From Candidatus Electrothrix aarhusensis (lineage in GTDB: Bacteria > Desulfobacterota > Desulfobulbia > Desulfobulbales > Desulfobulbaceae), in contig MTKO01000070.1 in the NCBI GenBank assembly GCA_004028505.1, positions 62,001 to 126,000 on the forward strand: DNA of 64,000 nt, given 5' to 3'. A model generated the notes under the pieces. That model was not told the DNA's origin, searched no databases, and saw only the letters and a list, made by a program, of their open reading frames with translations. Position numbers and translations under genes: made by a program. Every line of letters begins with the position of its first letter. Position 1 is the stretch's first letter. Positions 37,888 to 46,366 of the stretch are shown piece after piece.

Positions 37888-37929
37888 AAAGGAGGACAAA
37901 TCCAATACGCTAGTATACATAAGATGTAA

Positions 37930-37966
37930 AAAAAGCCCGAACAGTTTAGCTGTTCGGGCTTTTTTA
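37930..37966. terminator. Bidirectional rho-independent terminator
   Basis: AGCCCGAACAG and CTGTTCGGGCT pair perfectly around a five-base loop, flanked by an A-run on the left and a T-run on the right. It serves both the pilus operon (plus) and secB (minus). Confidence 0.9.
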
Positions 37967-38002
37967 ATTTTGTTTATTGAGTTTGGGAGGATTGTTATGA
38001 AT

Positions 38003-38467
38003 TTATGAATCCTTCTTTTGCTGCTGAGCCTTTTCGTACAGAGCTACAAAGTTAATGGGTTCCATAAGGAAAGGCATGAAGCCGCCATCAACGGAAAGTT
38101 GCGAGGCAACTTGGCGGGTAAAAGGGAAAAGCATCAGAGGACAGTCTACGGAGAGAACGCGCTGAATGTGCTCTTCTGGAATATTCTTCAGCAGAAAGAT
38201 GGCAGCATGCTCAAGCTCAATAACAAACATCACGGTATCGTCAGCTTTCTGGTCAAGCACCTTGGCGGTAATGGAGATGGTCATTTCATAATGATCATCA
38301 TCGATTTTTTTGTTGCCGAGCTGTAGATTAAAATCAACCTTGGGTTCTTGACCTTGCGGAAGAAATATTTGCGGAGCATTAGGGTTCTCAAAGGAGAGAT
38401 CCTTAATGTAGATCTTCTGCATGCGAAAAACAGGGATATTCGGCTGTTCTACCTTTTCTTCAGTCAT
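38003..38467 (-). CDS. secB: Protein-export chaperone SecB
   Basis: 154 residues with VFRMQKIYIKDLSFENPNAPQIF, a middle beta sheet, FLLKNIPEEHIQRVLSVDCPLMLFPFTRQVASQLSVDGGF and PFLMEPINFVALYEKAQ, all diagnostic of SecB. It forms a tetramer that keeps preproteins unfolded and hands them to SecA. Genuine SecB outside classic proteobacteria is patchy, so its presence is informative for taxonomy. Confidence 0.93.
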   Translation of the reverse strand: MTEEKVEQPNIPVFRMQKIYIKDLSFENPNAPQIFLPQGQEPKVDFNLQLGNKKIDDDHYEMTISITAKVLDQKADDTVMFVIELEHAAIFLLKNIPEEHIQRVLSVDCPLMLFPFTRQVASQLSVDGGFMPFLMEPINFVALYEKAQQQKKDS

Positions 38468-38729
38468 CTTGTTTCCTTGTTAGGTATTTACTTTTTAGGA
38501 GTCACATTGGATGATGCACCGAAAAACGACATGTGGGATCCTGCCTTTTCCTCAGTTGATAAAGATGCATTATGCCAAGTTGACGGCTTGAACGTATATA
38601 AGTTGCATTAAACCATTGAGTGTTCTTGAACTCAAGAAGTTTTCAGTGTATTGAGAATTCAGGACTGTCAGTATGCGGACAGTATGCGTGCTGATCAAAA
38701 TGTTAGCCGCAGTTTATAAGCAGGAGTTT

Positions 38730-39557
38730 ATGAAAATACAAGGAAAAAACGCGTTGGTTCTTGGAGCCAGCAGGGGGATAGGGCGATCAATAGCCCGAAA
38801 ACTGGCTTCCGAAGGAATGCGTCTCTTTCTTCCTTGGTTTGACTGGCCGGACTCCTGCCGGGAAATGGAAGCTGAGTTTGTTGAGATGGGGGCCGGGCAT
38901 GTCACCCTGGAGGTTGATCTGCGTAATCCGGTCGCTATAGGAGAAATGGTCGATCGCTTGCAAGCCGAATTTGGCTCACTTCATGTACTTGTTAATAATG
39001 TTGAGCGAGGCGGAATGCCAATCGTGCATGGCAGCTACAGTCGTCCTGTCAATGCAGAGCAGTGGCAGCTGGAGATGGAAACCACTCTTCATGCCAAGTG
39101 GTTTGTTTTTAATCAATGCCTCCCCTTGCTCCGTCAGGCGGAGAAGGCAGCTGTTGTGAATATTTCTTCTGTAGCAGCTGTTACAGGGCGTTCAGGACCG
39201 GCAGGCCTGCTCTTTAATGACGGCTATGCAGCTGCCAACCGGGGAATCACGTCTCTGACCGAAACCTGGGCCAGGGAAGGCGCTCCGACTGTTCGGGTGA
39301 ACGAGTTAATGCTGGGCCTGGTAGAACAGCGACACGGGCCTGGGACACGCGGCTGGGAAGTACTCAGTGAGGCGGAAAGAGAGCAACTCCTGGAGCACAC
39401 CCTCTTAGGGCGAACCGGCAAGGCCGATGAAGTTGCTCGCGCGGTTCTTTTTCTTATCCGGGATGCGGATTTCATGACCGGAGCCTGTCTCAGGATGGAT
39501 GGTGGCTTTGTGCTGGGCAGCGAGCGAGTGCCGGATATGCCGAAGGGTGTGCTGTAG
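38730..39557 (+). CDS. Short-chain dehydrogenase/reductase with altered catalytic lysine
   Basis: 275 residues from ATG 38730, which follows CAGGAGTT. The cofactor loop GASRGIGRSI and NISSVAAVTG (catalytic Ser) are normal. The active-site tyrosine segment reads GYAAANRGI, with Asn where SDRs have Lys (Tyr-x3-Lys). The segment NVERGG replaces the usual NNAG. It ends MTGACLRMDGGFVL, an FabG-like tail. Activity could be lost or unusual. No obvious operon partner. Confidence 0.75.
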   Translation: MKIQGKNALVLGASRGIGRSIARKLASEGMRLFLPWFDWPDSCREMEAEFVEMGAGHVTLEVDLRNPVAIGEMVDRLQAEFGSLHVLVNNVERGGMPIVHGSYSRPVNAEQWQLEMETTLHAKWFVFNQCLPLLRQAEKAAVVNISSVAAVTGRSGPAGLLFNDGYAAANRGITSLTETWAREGAPTVRVNELMLGLVEQRHGPGTRGWEVLSEAEREQLLEHTLLGRTGKADEVARAVLFLIRDADFMTGACLRMDGGFVLGSERVPDMPKGVL

Positions 39558-39581
39558 CAAGATCAAGCTCTCCCTTCACTC

Positions 39582-40352
39582 TCACACCATACAAAGTTCA
39601 AGTGTATGTTTTATTTCTTTCCAGTCCGGCATGACAGTGTCCAAGAGCCTGTAGAATTCGGAGCTATGGTGATGATATTGCAGATGACAGAGCTCATGCG
39701 TAACCACATAGTCAATGCACGCTTGAGGTGCTCTGATCAGGTCTGTATTGAGGGTAACTGTCCCCTTTCCTGAAAGACTGCCCCAGCGTTTGTGCATGCG
39801 CTTAATAGAGAGGCGGGGTGGCGTGGATGGTACGGCCAGCATGGGCTTATTCATTGTATCAATACCGAGGCGGCCCATTTTCTGCCAGCAGCGATCCATA
39901 CTCGCTGCAAATTGCAGCCGGGCCTTTTCCAAATACCATTGATGCAAAAGTCTTCTGGCCGTTTCCGAAGTCAGCTCGTCCCGTGAGGTGACATGAAAGA
40001 AGCCACGGGATAATTTGACCGAGTTTTCTGATCCTTTGACCAATTTTAAGCGGTACTGCTTGCCAAGATACAAATGGGTCTCCCCGTTCACGTAACATCG
40101 AGCAGGCGTCTTTGGGACGAACTGCTTGAAATAATTCAGCTGCTTGAGAATCCAGCGAGCCCTTTGTCGTATCTTCTTTTCGATGAGCGCGATGTCTGAT
40201 TGAACCGGTGCTTTGACAACCACGGTATTATCAGGATGCACAGCAATTTCCATTGTTTTTCTCTCACAATAGAGCAGGCTGAACGCAATGGTTTTCTGTC
40301 CATAAAGAACCGAGTGTCTGCTGTGCTGGTGTACTTGGTGTACTGCCTTCAT
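39582..40352 (-). CDS. YgjP/SprT-like zinc metallopeptidase (M48-type HExxH)
   Basis: 256 residues. The zinc-binding THELCHLQYHHHSSEFYRLL gives HELCH with a downstream Glu, and MHKRWGSLSGKGTVTLN is typical of the YgjP-like (DUF45) family. These genes are frequent companions of type I restriction loci, as here; its start overlaps the hsdR stop by 4 bp, so it belongs to that operon. The role, perhaps protease or accessory to restriction control, is not established. Confidence 0.82.
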   Translation of the reverse strand: MKAVHQVHQHSRHSVLYGQKTIAFSLLYCERKTMEIAVHPDNTVVVKAPVQSDIALIEKKIRQRARWILKQLNYFKQFVPKTPARCYVNGETHLYLGKQYRLKLVKGSENSVKLSRGFFHVTSRDELTSETARRLLHQWYLEKARLQFAASMDRCWQKMGRLGIDTMNKPMLAVPSTPPRLSIKRMHKRWGSLSGKGTVTLNTDLIRAPQACIDYVVTHELCHLQYHHHSSEFYRLLDTVMPDWKEIKHTLELCMV

Positions 40353-43300
40353 TGTCTCTCGCTCCGGTGCCTTGCCACTTGCAGCATCTTTTCAATGATG
40401 CCGTCCATCTGATCAAGGGACAGCTCAATGCCTCTTGCTGTTTTGAGCTCATCATAGAGATAATCGTCGATCTCGTTCATCGCTTGTTTCTGCGCATCCT
40501 CATCCTTCCAAAAATGCACTTTTTTGTGTTTTTCCAAAATGGTATGAAGGGCAATTGCTGTATCTGCGGTAGCGAACTCAAGGGCAGGAGCAGAGGCAGC
40601 CCCCTGGTGTTGTTCAAAGAAAGGTTTGAGCACCCCAAAATATGCCAGAGCATCCTCATTGCCAGCAAGCTGATCCGGAACATGATCATGGACCTTGCCA
40701 ACAACCTTGTCTCGGATCTCCAGGACGTTCTTCAGATAGTCCAGATCCGATATCCTCTTTGCTCTGAAATGCTCTATCGCCTGCTGGATCAGCTTTGAAA
40801 ACTTTTCGTAAAACGCAGGGTCTTCCTCCATTTTTTCGGTAATAACCTTTTTGGTTGCATGGGCAATGGTATCTGCCTTGGAGGCCGTAGTTTTTCCGGT
40901 GTGATATACCCCCTGTTCCTCTTTGACTTGATGAAACCTTGTCTCGTCAAAGATATTAACCGGTTCATTAAGTTGAAAAGCCTTGTCGGCTTGGATATGG
41001 ATGTCCAGCAGCTTCTTGATTTTAGGTTCGTAATCCCGGTAATCAATGGCCTCGGCATAGCGCAATTGAACAGACGCCTTGAGTGCCTGGAACTTGCGAA
41101 GATCTGTCTTGTATCCGACCAAGGTCTTTTCATCGGTTTCGCTCAGGAATTTTTCCGAAGAGAGCGCGATGGCGAGACTTTTTCCAAACTCTGCCAGACG
41201 GGCATAAAACTCTTCTCGCAGCTCGTCATCAGCAAGCAATACTTCATAGGCCTCTTCATCCGAGGAATGCTTCACCGTTTTAAACAGATCCCAAAGATCG
41301 GAATATCGGCTCGGCAGCTTTTCAATTTCGCTCTGAATGGATGCCAGGGTACCGACAAGATCGGATGCATCAAACCCTTCAAAGGCACTGTACATGGTCA
41401 GTGCTTTGTCCAACTCACCAAGGACGCTTGCATAATCGACAATAAAACCGAAATCCTTGCCCTCATGCAAACGGTTGACCCGAGCAATGGCCTGAAGCAG
41501 GGTATGCTCTCTCAACATCCGGCATAAGTAGAGAACCGCGTTTCGTGGGGCGTCGAATCCTGTCAGTAGTTTGTCCACAACAATAAGGATCTCAGGATCA
41601 TTGCCGTGCTTGAATTGGTCGATGAGCTGCTTGGTGTACTCTTCCTCGCGACCATAGCGCGTCATCATTTTTTGCCAGAATGCAACAACCTCATCCGTGG
41701 TCTCGTCGTCGGTTTCCTCATAGCCTTCACGCAGATCCGGTGGTGAGATAACAACCTCAGAGTTGACTATCCCGATTTCATCCAGATAGGCCTTGTACCT
41801 GAGCGCGGATACTTTGTTGGGGGCAACCAACTGGGCTTTGAATCCGGTTCCTTGCCAGGTGGCACGGAAATGCTCGCTGATATCAAAGGCTCGCATGTAG
41901 ATGACCTGATTCGCCTTATTCAGCATATCAGCGCGTGCGTACTTGCGCTTGAGGTCTGCCTGCTGCTCCTTGGTCAGCCCTTGGGTATGCCTGTCAAACC
42001 ACAGATCAACAGCTGCCTGATTTTGGGTCATCTCGACATGCCGACCCTCATACAAGAGCGGCACCACGGCACCGTCTTCCACGGCCTGGGTGATGGAATA
42101 ATGCGGCTCCACCAGCTCACCGAATTTCGTGAAATTGTTTTTTTCCTTTTTGAGCAGTGGGGTGCCGGTAAAACCGAGATAGCAGGCATGGGGAAACATC
42201 TGGCGCATCCGGGCCGAAAAGGAGCCAAATTGGGTGCGGTGACTCTCATCCACAAGGATGAAAATATCCGGTGAGGCATCCTGATATTTCTTGACCGCAT
42301 AGGCCTTGTCGAATTTATGAATAAGGGTTGTGATAATGCCTGACTGCTTTTCTGCAACCAGTTCCAGCAGGTTCCTCCCCGAGGTCGCTCGCTGCGCCTC
42401 AAGGCCGCAGGCGGCAAAGGTGTTGCCCAGCTGCTTATCCAGATCGTCACGATCTGTGACCAGGACAATGCGCGGATTGACAATTTCCGGATCAAGCACC
42501 AGATTACGTGCCAGCATCACCATAGTCAGGGATTTGCCCGAACCCTGGGTATGCCAGATCACCCCGCCTTTGCGGGTACGTTCAGGATCTCCTTCAGGTC
42601 GGTCAAAATGCTTGACGCGCTGCAAGGTCGACTTAATGACGAAATACTGCTGATAGCGGGCGATCTTTTTGCTGCCCCCATCAAACACCGTGAATTTCCA
42701 GGCCAGCTCCAACAGTCGCTTTGGGCGGCAAAGAGAGAAGAGGGCTTTATCCTGTTCGGTGACAAGCCTGGTGCCTGTTAAGGTATCAGGGGTAACATGA
42801 AAGGTGGCTGAGATTTTGCTGAGCACATCGTCGGGAAGGGGTTTATTGACGACCCGCGCAAGTCGTTCAAAGGCCGGTTCTCCGTTCTCCATCCTGGGTT
42901 CTTGCCAATTACCCCAAAATTTGGCAGCAGTACCTGTGGTTGCGTACATGGCCCTGTTTTTATTCAGGCCCAGGACCAGCTGGCTATAGATGAAAAGCTT
43001 GGGGATATGGTCATCGGTCTGATTTCTGATCGATTGCGAAACAGCCTGTTCGATTTCCACCTGTGGTGCCTTACATTCGATCACGCAAAAGGGAATACCG
43101 TTGACAAAGAGAACAAGGTCTGGCCGAATGGTCTCTGTGGAGCGGGAGCGTTCCACGCTGTATTCAACCGTTACATGAAAGGCATTGCGACCGGGATTAC
43201 GCCAGTCGATATAGTTTATATTAAAGCTTTTTGTGTTCCCCTCAATGGTCTGCTCCATTGCTGTTCCCAGGGTGATCAGGTCATAGATGGCCTCGTTTGT

Positions 43301-43573
43301 TTTCAGCAGGCCGTCGTACTTGATGTTTTTCAGCTTCTGGAGAGCTGACTGCACATTTTCCTCGCTGAAGAGGTATGCACCGCCCTTGTAATGGATCCGG
43401 TTGATCGCCTTGAGCTGGTTGCGCAGAATATTTTCCAGCAGGACATTGGAAAGGCGTCCCTGGCGTTCTGCCAAGGCTTGTTCGGGAGGGAGATATTCAT
43501 ACCCCATCGCCACCAGCAGCTGAACCGCCGGGATTTGGGAAAGCTGCTTTTCATTCGTCTGGAATGTGTCCAT
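40349..43573 (-). CDS. hsdR: Type I restriction enzyme R subunit (HsdR)
   Basis: 1074 residues. An N-terminal nuclease domain has RPDLVLFVNGIPFCVIECKAP (PD-x-ExK), then superfamily 2 helicase motifs: Walker A TQGSGKSLTMVMLARNL, DEAD-type LVDESHRTQFGSF, GFTGTPLLKKEKNN, and DKLLTGFDAPRNAVLYLCR. A long helical C-terminus binds the methylase core. It translocates and cleaves unmethylated DNA using ATP. Uninterrupted over 3.2 kb, unlike several neighbours. It starts 2 bp after the fic gene. Confidence 0.95.
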   Translation of the reverse strand: MDTFQTNEKQLSQIPAVQLLVAMGYEYLPPEQALAERQGRLSNVLLENILRNQLKAINRIHYKGGAYLFSEENVQSALQKLKNIKYDGLLKTNEAIYDLITLGTAMEQTIEGNTKSFNINYIDWRNPGRNAFHVTVEYSVERSRSTETIRPDLVLFVNGIPFCVIECKAPQVEIEQAVSQSIRNQTDDHIPKLFIYSQLVLGLNKNRAMYATTGTAAKFWGNWQEPRMENGEPAFERLARVVNKPLPDDVLSKISATFHVTPDTLTGTRLVTEQDKALFSLCRPKRLLELAWKFTVFDGGSKKIARYQQYFVIKSTLQRVKHFDRPEGDPERTRKGGVIWHTQGSGKSLTMVMLARNLVLDPEIVNPRIVLVTDRDDLDKQLGNTFAACGLEAQRATSGRNLLELVAEKQSGIITTLIHKFDKAYAVKKYQDASPDIFILVDESHRTQFGSFSARMRQMFPHACYLGFTGTPLLKKEKNNFTKFGELVEPHYSITQAVEDGAVVPLLYEGRHVEMTQNQAAVDLWFDRHTQGLTKEQQADLKRKYARADMLNKANQVIYMRAFDISEHFRATWQGTGFKAQLVAPNKVSALRYKAYLDEIGIVNSEVVISPPDLREGYEETDDETTDEVVAFWQKMMTRYGREEEYTKQLIDQFKHGNDPEILIVVDKLLTGFDAPRNAVLYLCRMLREHTLLQAIARVNRLHEGKDFGFIVDYASVLGELDKALTMYSAFEGFDASDLVGTLASIQSEIEKLPSRYSDLWDLFKTVKHSSDEEAYEVLLADDELREEFYARLAEFGKSLAIALSSEKFLSETDEKTLVGYKTDLRKFQALKASVQLRYAEAIDYRDYEPKIKKLLDIHIQADKAFQLNEPVNIFDETRFHQVKEEQGVYHTGKTTASKADTIAHATKKVITEKMEEDPAFYEKFSKLIQQAIEHFRAKRISDLDYLKNVLEIRDKVVGKVHDHVPDQLAGNEDALAYFGVLKPFFEQHQGAASAPALEFATADTAIALHTILEKHKKVHFWKDEDAQKQAMNEIDDYLYDELKTARGIELSLDQMDGIIEKMLQVARHRSERQ

Positions 43574-43574
43574 T

Positions 43575-44345
43575 TTATTTTCCCAGTTTGTGAACCATGT
43601 TGTCGAGGTTTGTTTTCACATATCCTGCCATTAAGATGGAGAAGTCTGTCTTGTCATCATGAAGATTACATTTTTCTAGGGCATTATAATACGCCAGTCG
43701 ATGTTCCGTCTCACCCGGAATATTTGTTATGGTATAGCCGTATTGCAGAAGAACAAGGTTCATCATTAACCGGGCTGTTCTGCCGTTGCCATCAATAAAA
43801 GGGTGGATTGTTGCTATTCTTTCGTGGATTTCTGCTGCGAAAACGACAGGATGGATTGTAGAGGATTCGTTTTTTATCCATAATACCATGTCTTCCATTA
43901 GTTTCGCTACTTGCCAGGGCTGCGGAGGAACATGCCTGCTTCCGGATATTGCCACCGGAACAGAGCGATATTTCCCGGCATTTTCTCTGTCGATTCCCCT
44001 TAAAATAAGAGCGTGGACATTCTTTATCAGGCTTTCTGAAATTTCTTTTTTCTGTTGAACAAGATCTTTGATAAAGAGAATTGCCTCGTAATGATTGGTT
44101 GCTTCCAGGTGTTCCCGCATTGATTTACCGCCAACAGTCAGGCCTTTGTTGATGATAATATCGGTTTCCCGCAGGGTGAGGGTGTTTCCTTCGATCCGGT
44201 TGCTGTCATAGGTGTACTCGATATCCATCGCTTCAAGGATGGACTTGTTGAGCAAAGGGCGGGCAGCATCGAGCTTGATTTTGAGTTGGTCGATGTCTTG
44301 TAAGAGGTTGTTTAATTCAGCATTCATTATACATTCCTCATGCAT
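43575..44345 (-). CDS. Fic-domain protein (putative AMPylator) inside the hsd operon
   Basis: 256 residues. The Fic core HPFIDGNGRTARLMMN is complete, so catalysis (usually AMP transfer from ATP) is likely. The inhibitory-helix motif S-x3-E-G-N occurs near the N-terminus (TYDSNRIEGNTLT), giving a self-inhibited class. A start TTG/ATG choice exists (MNAELNNLL follows MHEECI); the upstream one overlaps hsdS by 8 bp. Placement between hsdS and hsdR is a recurring arrangement and may couple toxin-like activity to restriction. Confidence 0.88.
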   Translation of the reverse strand: MHEECIMNAELNNLLQDIDQLKIKLDAARPLLNKSILEAMDIEYTYDSNRIEGNTLTLRETDIIINKGLTVGGKSMREHLEATNHYEAILFIKDLVQQKKEISESLIKNVHALILRGIDRENAGKYRSVPVAISGSRHVPPQPWQVAKLMEDMVLWIKNESSTIHPVVFAAEIHERIATIHPFIDGNGRTARLMMNLVLLQYGYTITNIPGETEHRLAYYNALEKCNLHDDKTDFSILMAGYVKTNLDNMVHKLGK

Positions 44346-45480
44346 ATCTTTTGACGACTTCCGGTTTTATCCGCCACTCGCCGGTGAGTACCTTCTGCAT
44401 CAAACCGCGTTTCTGGGTTTTGTGTTTTTCTGCGAGTTGTTTCAGGAGATTGATTTCTTTGTCTATTGTCTCAAGGTATTCGCTAATATTTTTTTGAGTC
44501 TCTAGATCTGGAAGCCATATGGGCATTTTTAAGAAATCTTTCTTGTTGAGGACTCTGTTTCGTCCTGCACCACCAGGAGATATACCGGAAAGGTCGTATT
44601 TCATCCGGCTTGACATAATCAGCTGGCGAATGAAATTAGGTTCTGCCTTTGTTCTTTTTATTTCGTATGTTGGGAACCGGTGTGAAACATAACACTGCTC
44701 ATCCTCTTGCTTTACAAGAGCAATGGCTCCTTCCCATGCAAAGGTTATATTAATGATTAGATCGTTTTTTTTAACCCTGTATAACGAATCCATCTTTATA
44801 GTTTTTGGATCTTCAACGACTCTCTGGAAGGTTCCCTTGAAATGGCTTCTTATTCCCACGGCAATATAGGATTCATCAGGCTTGTCAACCTTCCTGACAA
44901 CAGGTTTTGCGAAAGAGCCGATGGTTGAATTTGCTTTATGGCTGCTTATCAAAGAATGAAGCTCGCTTAACTTTTGTTTTTTCTTTGCCTGAAGCAGTCG
45001 TTCGGTTTTCTTGATGGCCTTATCCCAGGTGGACAGAAAATCGGCAATGGCTTTTTGTTCGGGGAGCGGGGGAACTATAAAGAGAATCTCTTTAATATTT
45101 TTTACAGATAGCCCAGGTTGAGCAGCCCCAGTTGCGTATTTGTTTAAATTCGCATTGACCAGCTGATAATAAAGCCAGTTAACTTCAATATTTGGGTTAG
45201 GTGTTGCTACAACAGCATGTTCAGTTGCGTGAAATTCTCCCGAGGCTTTATTTATATTTCCGCATAAAGCTCCCTGTCTTCCAATCAAAGGGAAAGTCCC
45301 TCTGTGAGAAAACTCCTTAACATAGCCACGCAATCCATTTCCACCATAGCAAGGGTAAGGTGAGTTATCACAATATTCAGATATCTCGGAAGCAGGTACA
45401 AACTTGCCAGCCTTTAAATCACAAATCGAATCCAAGGCACCCCTTTTCCAACCATTTGGAAGATTTTTATGTCTACTCAT
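44338..45480 (-). CDS. hsdS: Type I restriction specificity subunit (HsdS)
   Basis: 380 residues with two target-recognition domains. Each is followed by a conserved helix region: VPPLPEQKAIADFLSTWDKAIKKTERLLQAKKKQK and LPDLETQKNISEYLETIDKEINLLKQLAEKHKTQK. It ends KRGLMQKVLTGEWRI. It selects the bipartite DNA target; the sequence target cannot be predicted by eye. The DNA is AT-richer than hsdM and hsdR, as expected of exchanged specificity genes. Confidence 0.93.
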   Translation of the reverse strand: MSRHKNLPNGWKRGALDSICDLKAGKFVPASEISEYCDNSPYPCYGGNGLRGYVKEFSHRGTFPLIGRQGALCGNINKASGEFHATEHAVVATPNPNIEVNWLYYQLVNANLNKYATGAAQPGLSVKNIKEILFIVPPLPEQKAIADFLSTWDKAIKKTERLLQAKKKQKLSELHSLISSHKANSTIGSFAKPVVRKVDKPDESYIAVGIRSHFKGTFQRVVEDPKTIKMDSLYRVKKNDLIINITFAWEGAIALVKQEDEQCYVSHRFPTYEIKRTKAEPNFIRQLIMSSRMKYDLSGISPGGAGRNRVLNKKDFLKMPIWLPDLETQKNISEYLETIDKEINLLKQLAEKHKTQKRGLMQKVLTGEWRIKPEVVKRYA

Positions 45481-45769
45481 TACTGAATCTCCTTGAGTCG
45501 GTGTTTAAAATTCATTATTTTTTTCTCCCAGCTTCTTCACCGGCGCATTCCCCATAATAGAAAACATCTGTTCAATCGCTATGTTGTTAAGAATAACCAA
45601 ACGCTGTTTTTGAGCGATACTCTGTTTAATGGATAAAGGAGTCGGATTCGACCCCTTTAAAATCTGAATTGCTCAATTTTTTCCAAAGACCTAAAATTCT
45701 ATACTTCGGCGTCAGCGTAAAGCTGTTTAACCCAGCCTGTTTTTTAAACCCATCGAATTCGATGGGTTT

Positions 45770-45835
45770 AACCATTTTCGTGACACCAAGAAAATGGTTC
45801 GGCTGTATTTTTGCTTATTCGTGGCCATCTCCACC
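45770..45835. repeat. Hairpin repeat, copy 1
   Basis: AACCATTTTC and GAAAATGGTT form a stem, followed by CGGCTGTATTTTTGCTTATTCG. The second copy lies at 46159-46220. Confidence 0.55.
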
Positions 45836-46158
45836 CGCACTGCTGCCAGCTCTTTTTCCATTGAGTGCCGTCACTAATCATTGTTTTTCCCTTCAAGTTG
45901 TTTCACCACTCTATTAAACCAGTCGAATTCGACGGAATTAACATCAGGATTATTCAGGCTTTCCCGGAGATAAATCACCGGGCTATTAGCGAATGTCCCT
46001 CCGGGATACCTTGTCCCGGAGGGACAGCCCGATTATAGCCCACCGTTTCAACGGTGGGTGGATAAATTGTCGTGCCAGTGGAACGATAATCTTGAATCAG
46101 CTCTATTGAGGCACCAGTGGTGACACATTTTTTGTGTTCATGATCAAGATTGATTCAG

Positions 46159-46220
46159 ACCATTTTGTTGACGTTAACAAAATGGTTCGGCTGTATTTGT
46201 GTTCATTCGCGGTTATCTCT
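46159..46220. repeat. Hairpin repeat, copy 2
   Basis: ACCATTTTGTT and AACAAAATGGT form a stem, followed by CGGCTGTATTTGTGTTCATTCG, matching the unit at 45770-45835. Confidence 0.55.
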
Positions 46221-46261
46221 GAATTTGTTGAAGCTTAACTTCACCCAAGGGCGCTAGAATG

Positions 46262-46286
46262 ATTGGGCAACAGCCTGTTGCCCAAT
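46262..46286. repeat. 25-bp perfect palindrome of the 'GGGCAACAG' family
   Basis: ATTGGGCAACAG, CC-core, then CTGTTGCCCAAT reads the same on both strands. A near-identical palindrome lies inside the DUF1016 gene at 50358-50386. Confidence 0.65.
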
Positions 46287-46366
46287 TGTTTCATCACTGC
46301 TGCCGCTGCCTTGAGCTGAGACTGCCGTATTGTAATCCTTCATCGCTCAATCTTCTTGGAACTTGT

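Larger units (their letters stand above)
45481..46366. other. Palindrome-rich gap inside the restriction island
   Basis: 886 bp without an intact gene. On the minus strand, 45500-45690 encodes a start-less fragment (KQSIAQKQRLVILNNIAIEQ...) ending just before hsdS, probably a decayed gene 3' end. The rest holds several palindromes: CCCATCGAATTCGATGGG (about 45749-45766), two copies of an ACCATTTT/AAAATGGT hairpin followed by the same TTCGGCTGTATTT tract, a CCCACCGTTTCAACGGTGGG hairpin (about 46038-46057), and ATTGGGCAACAG/CTGTTGCCCAAT (46262-46286). Confidence 0.6.
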
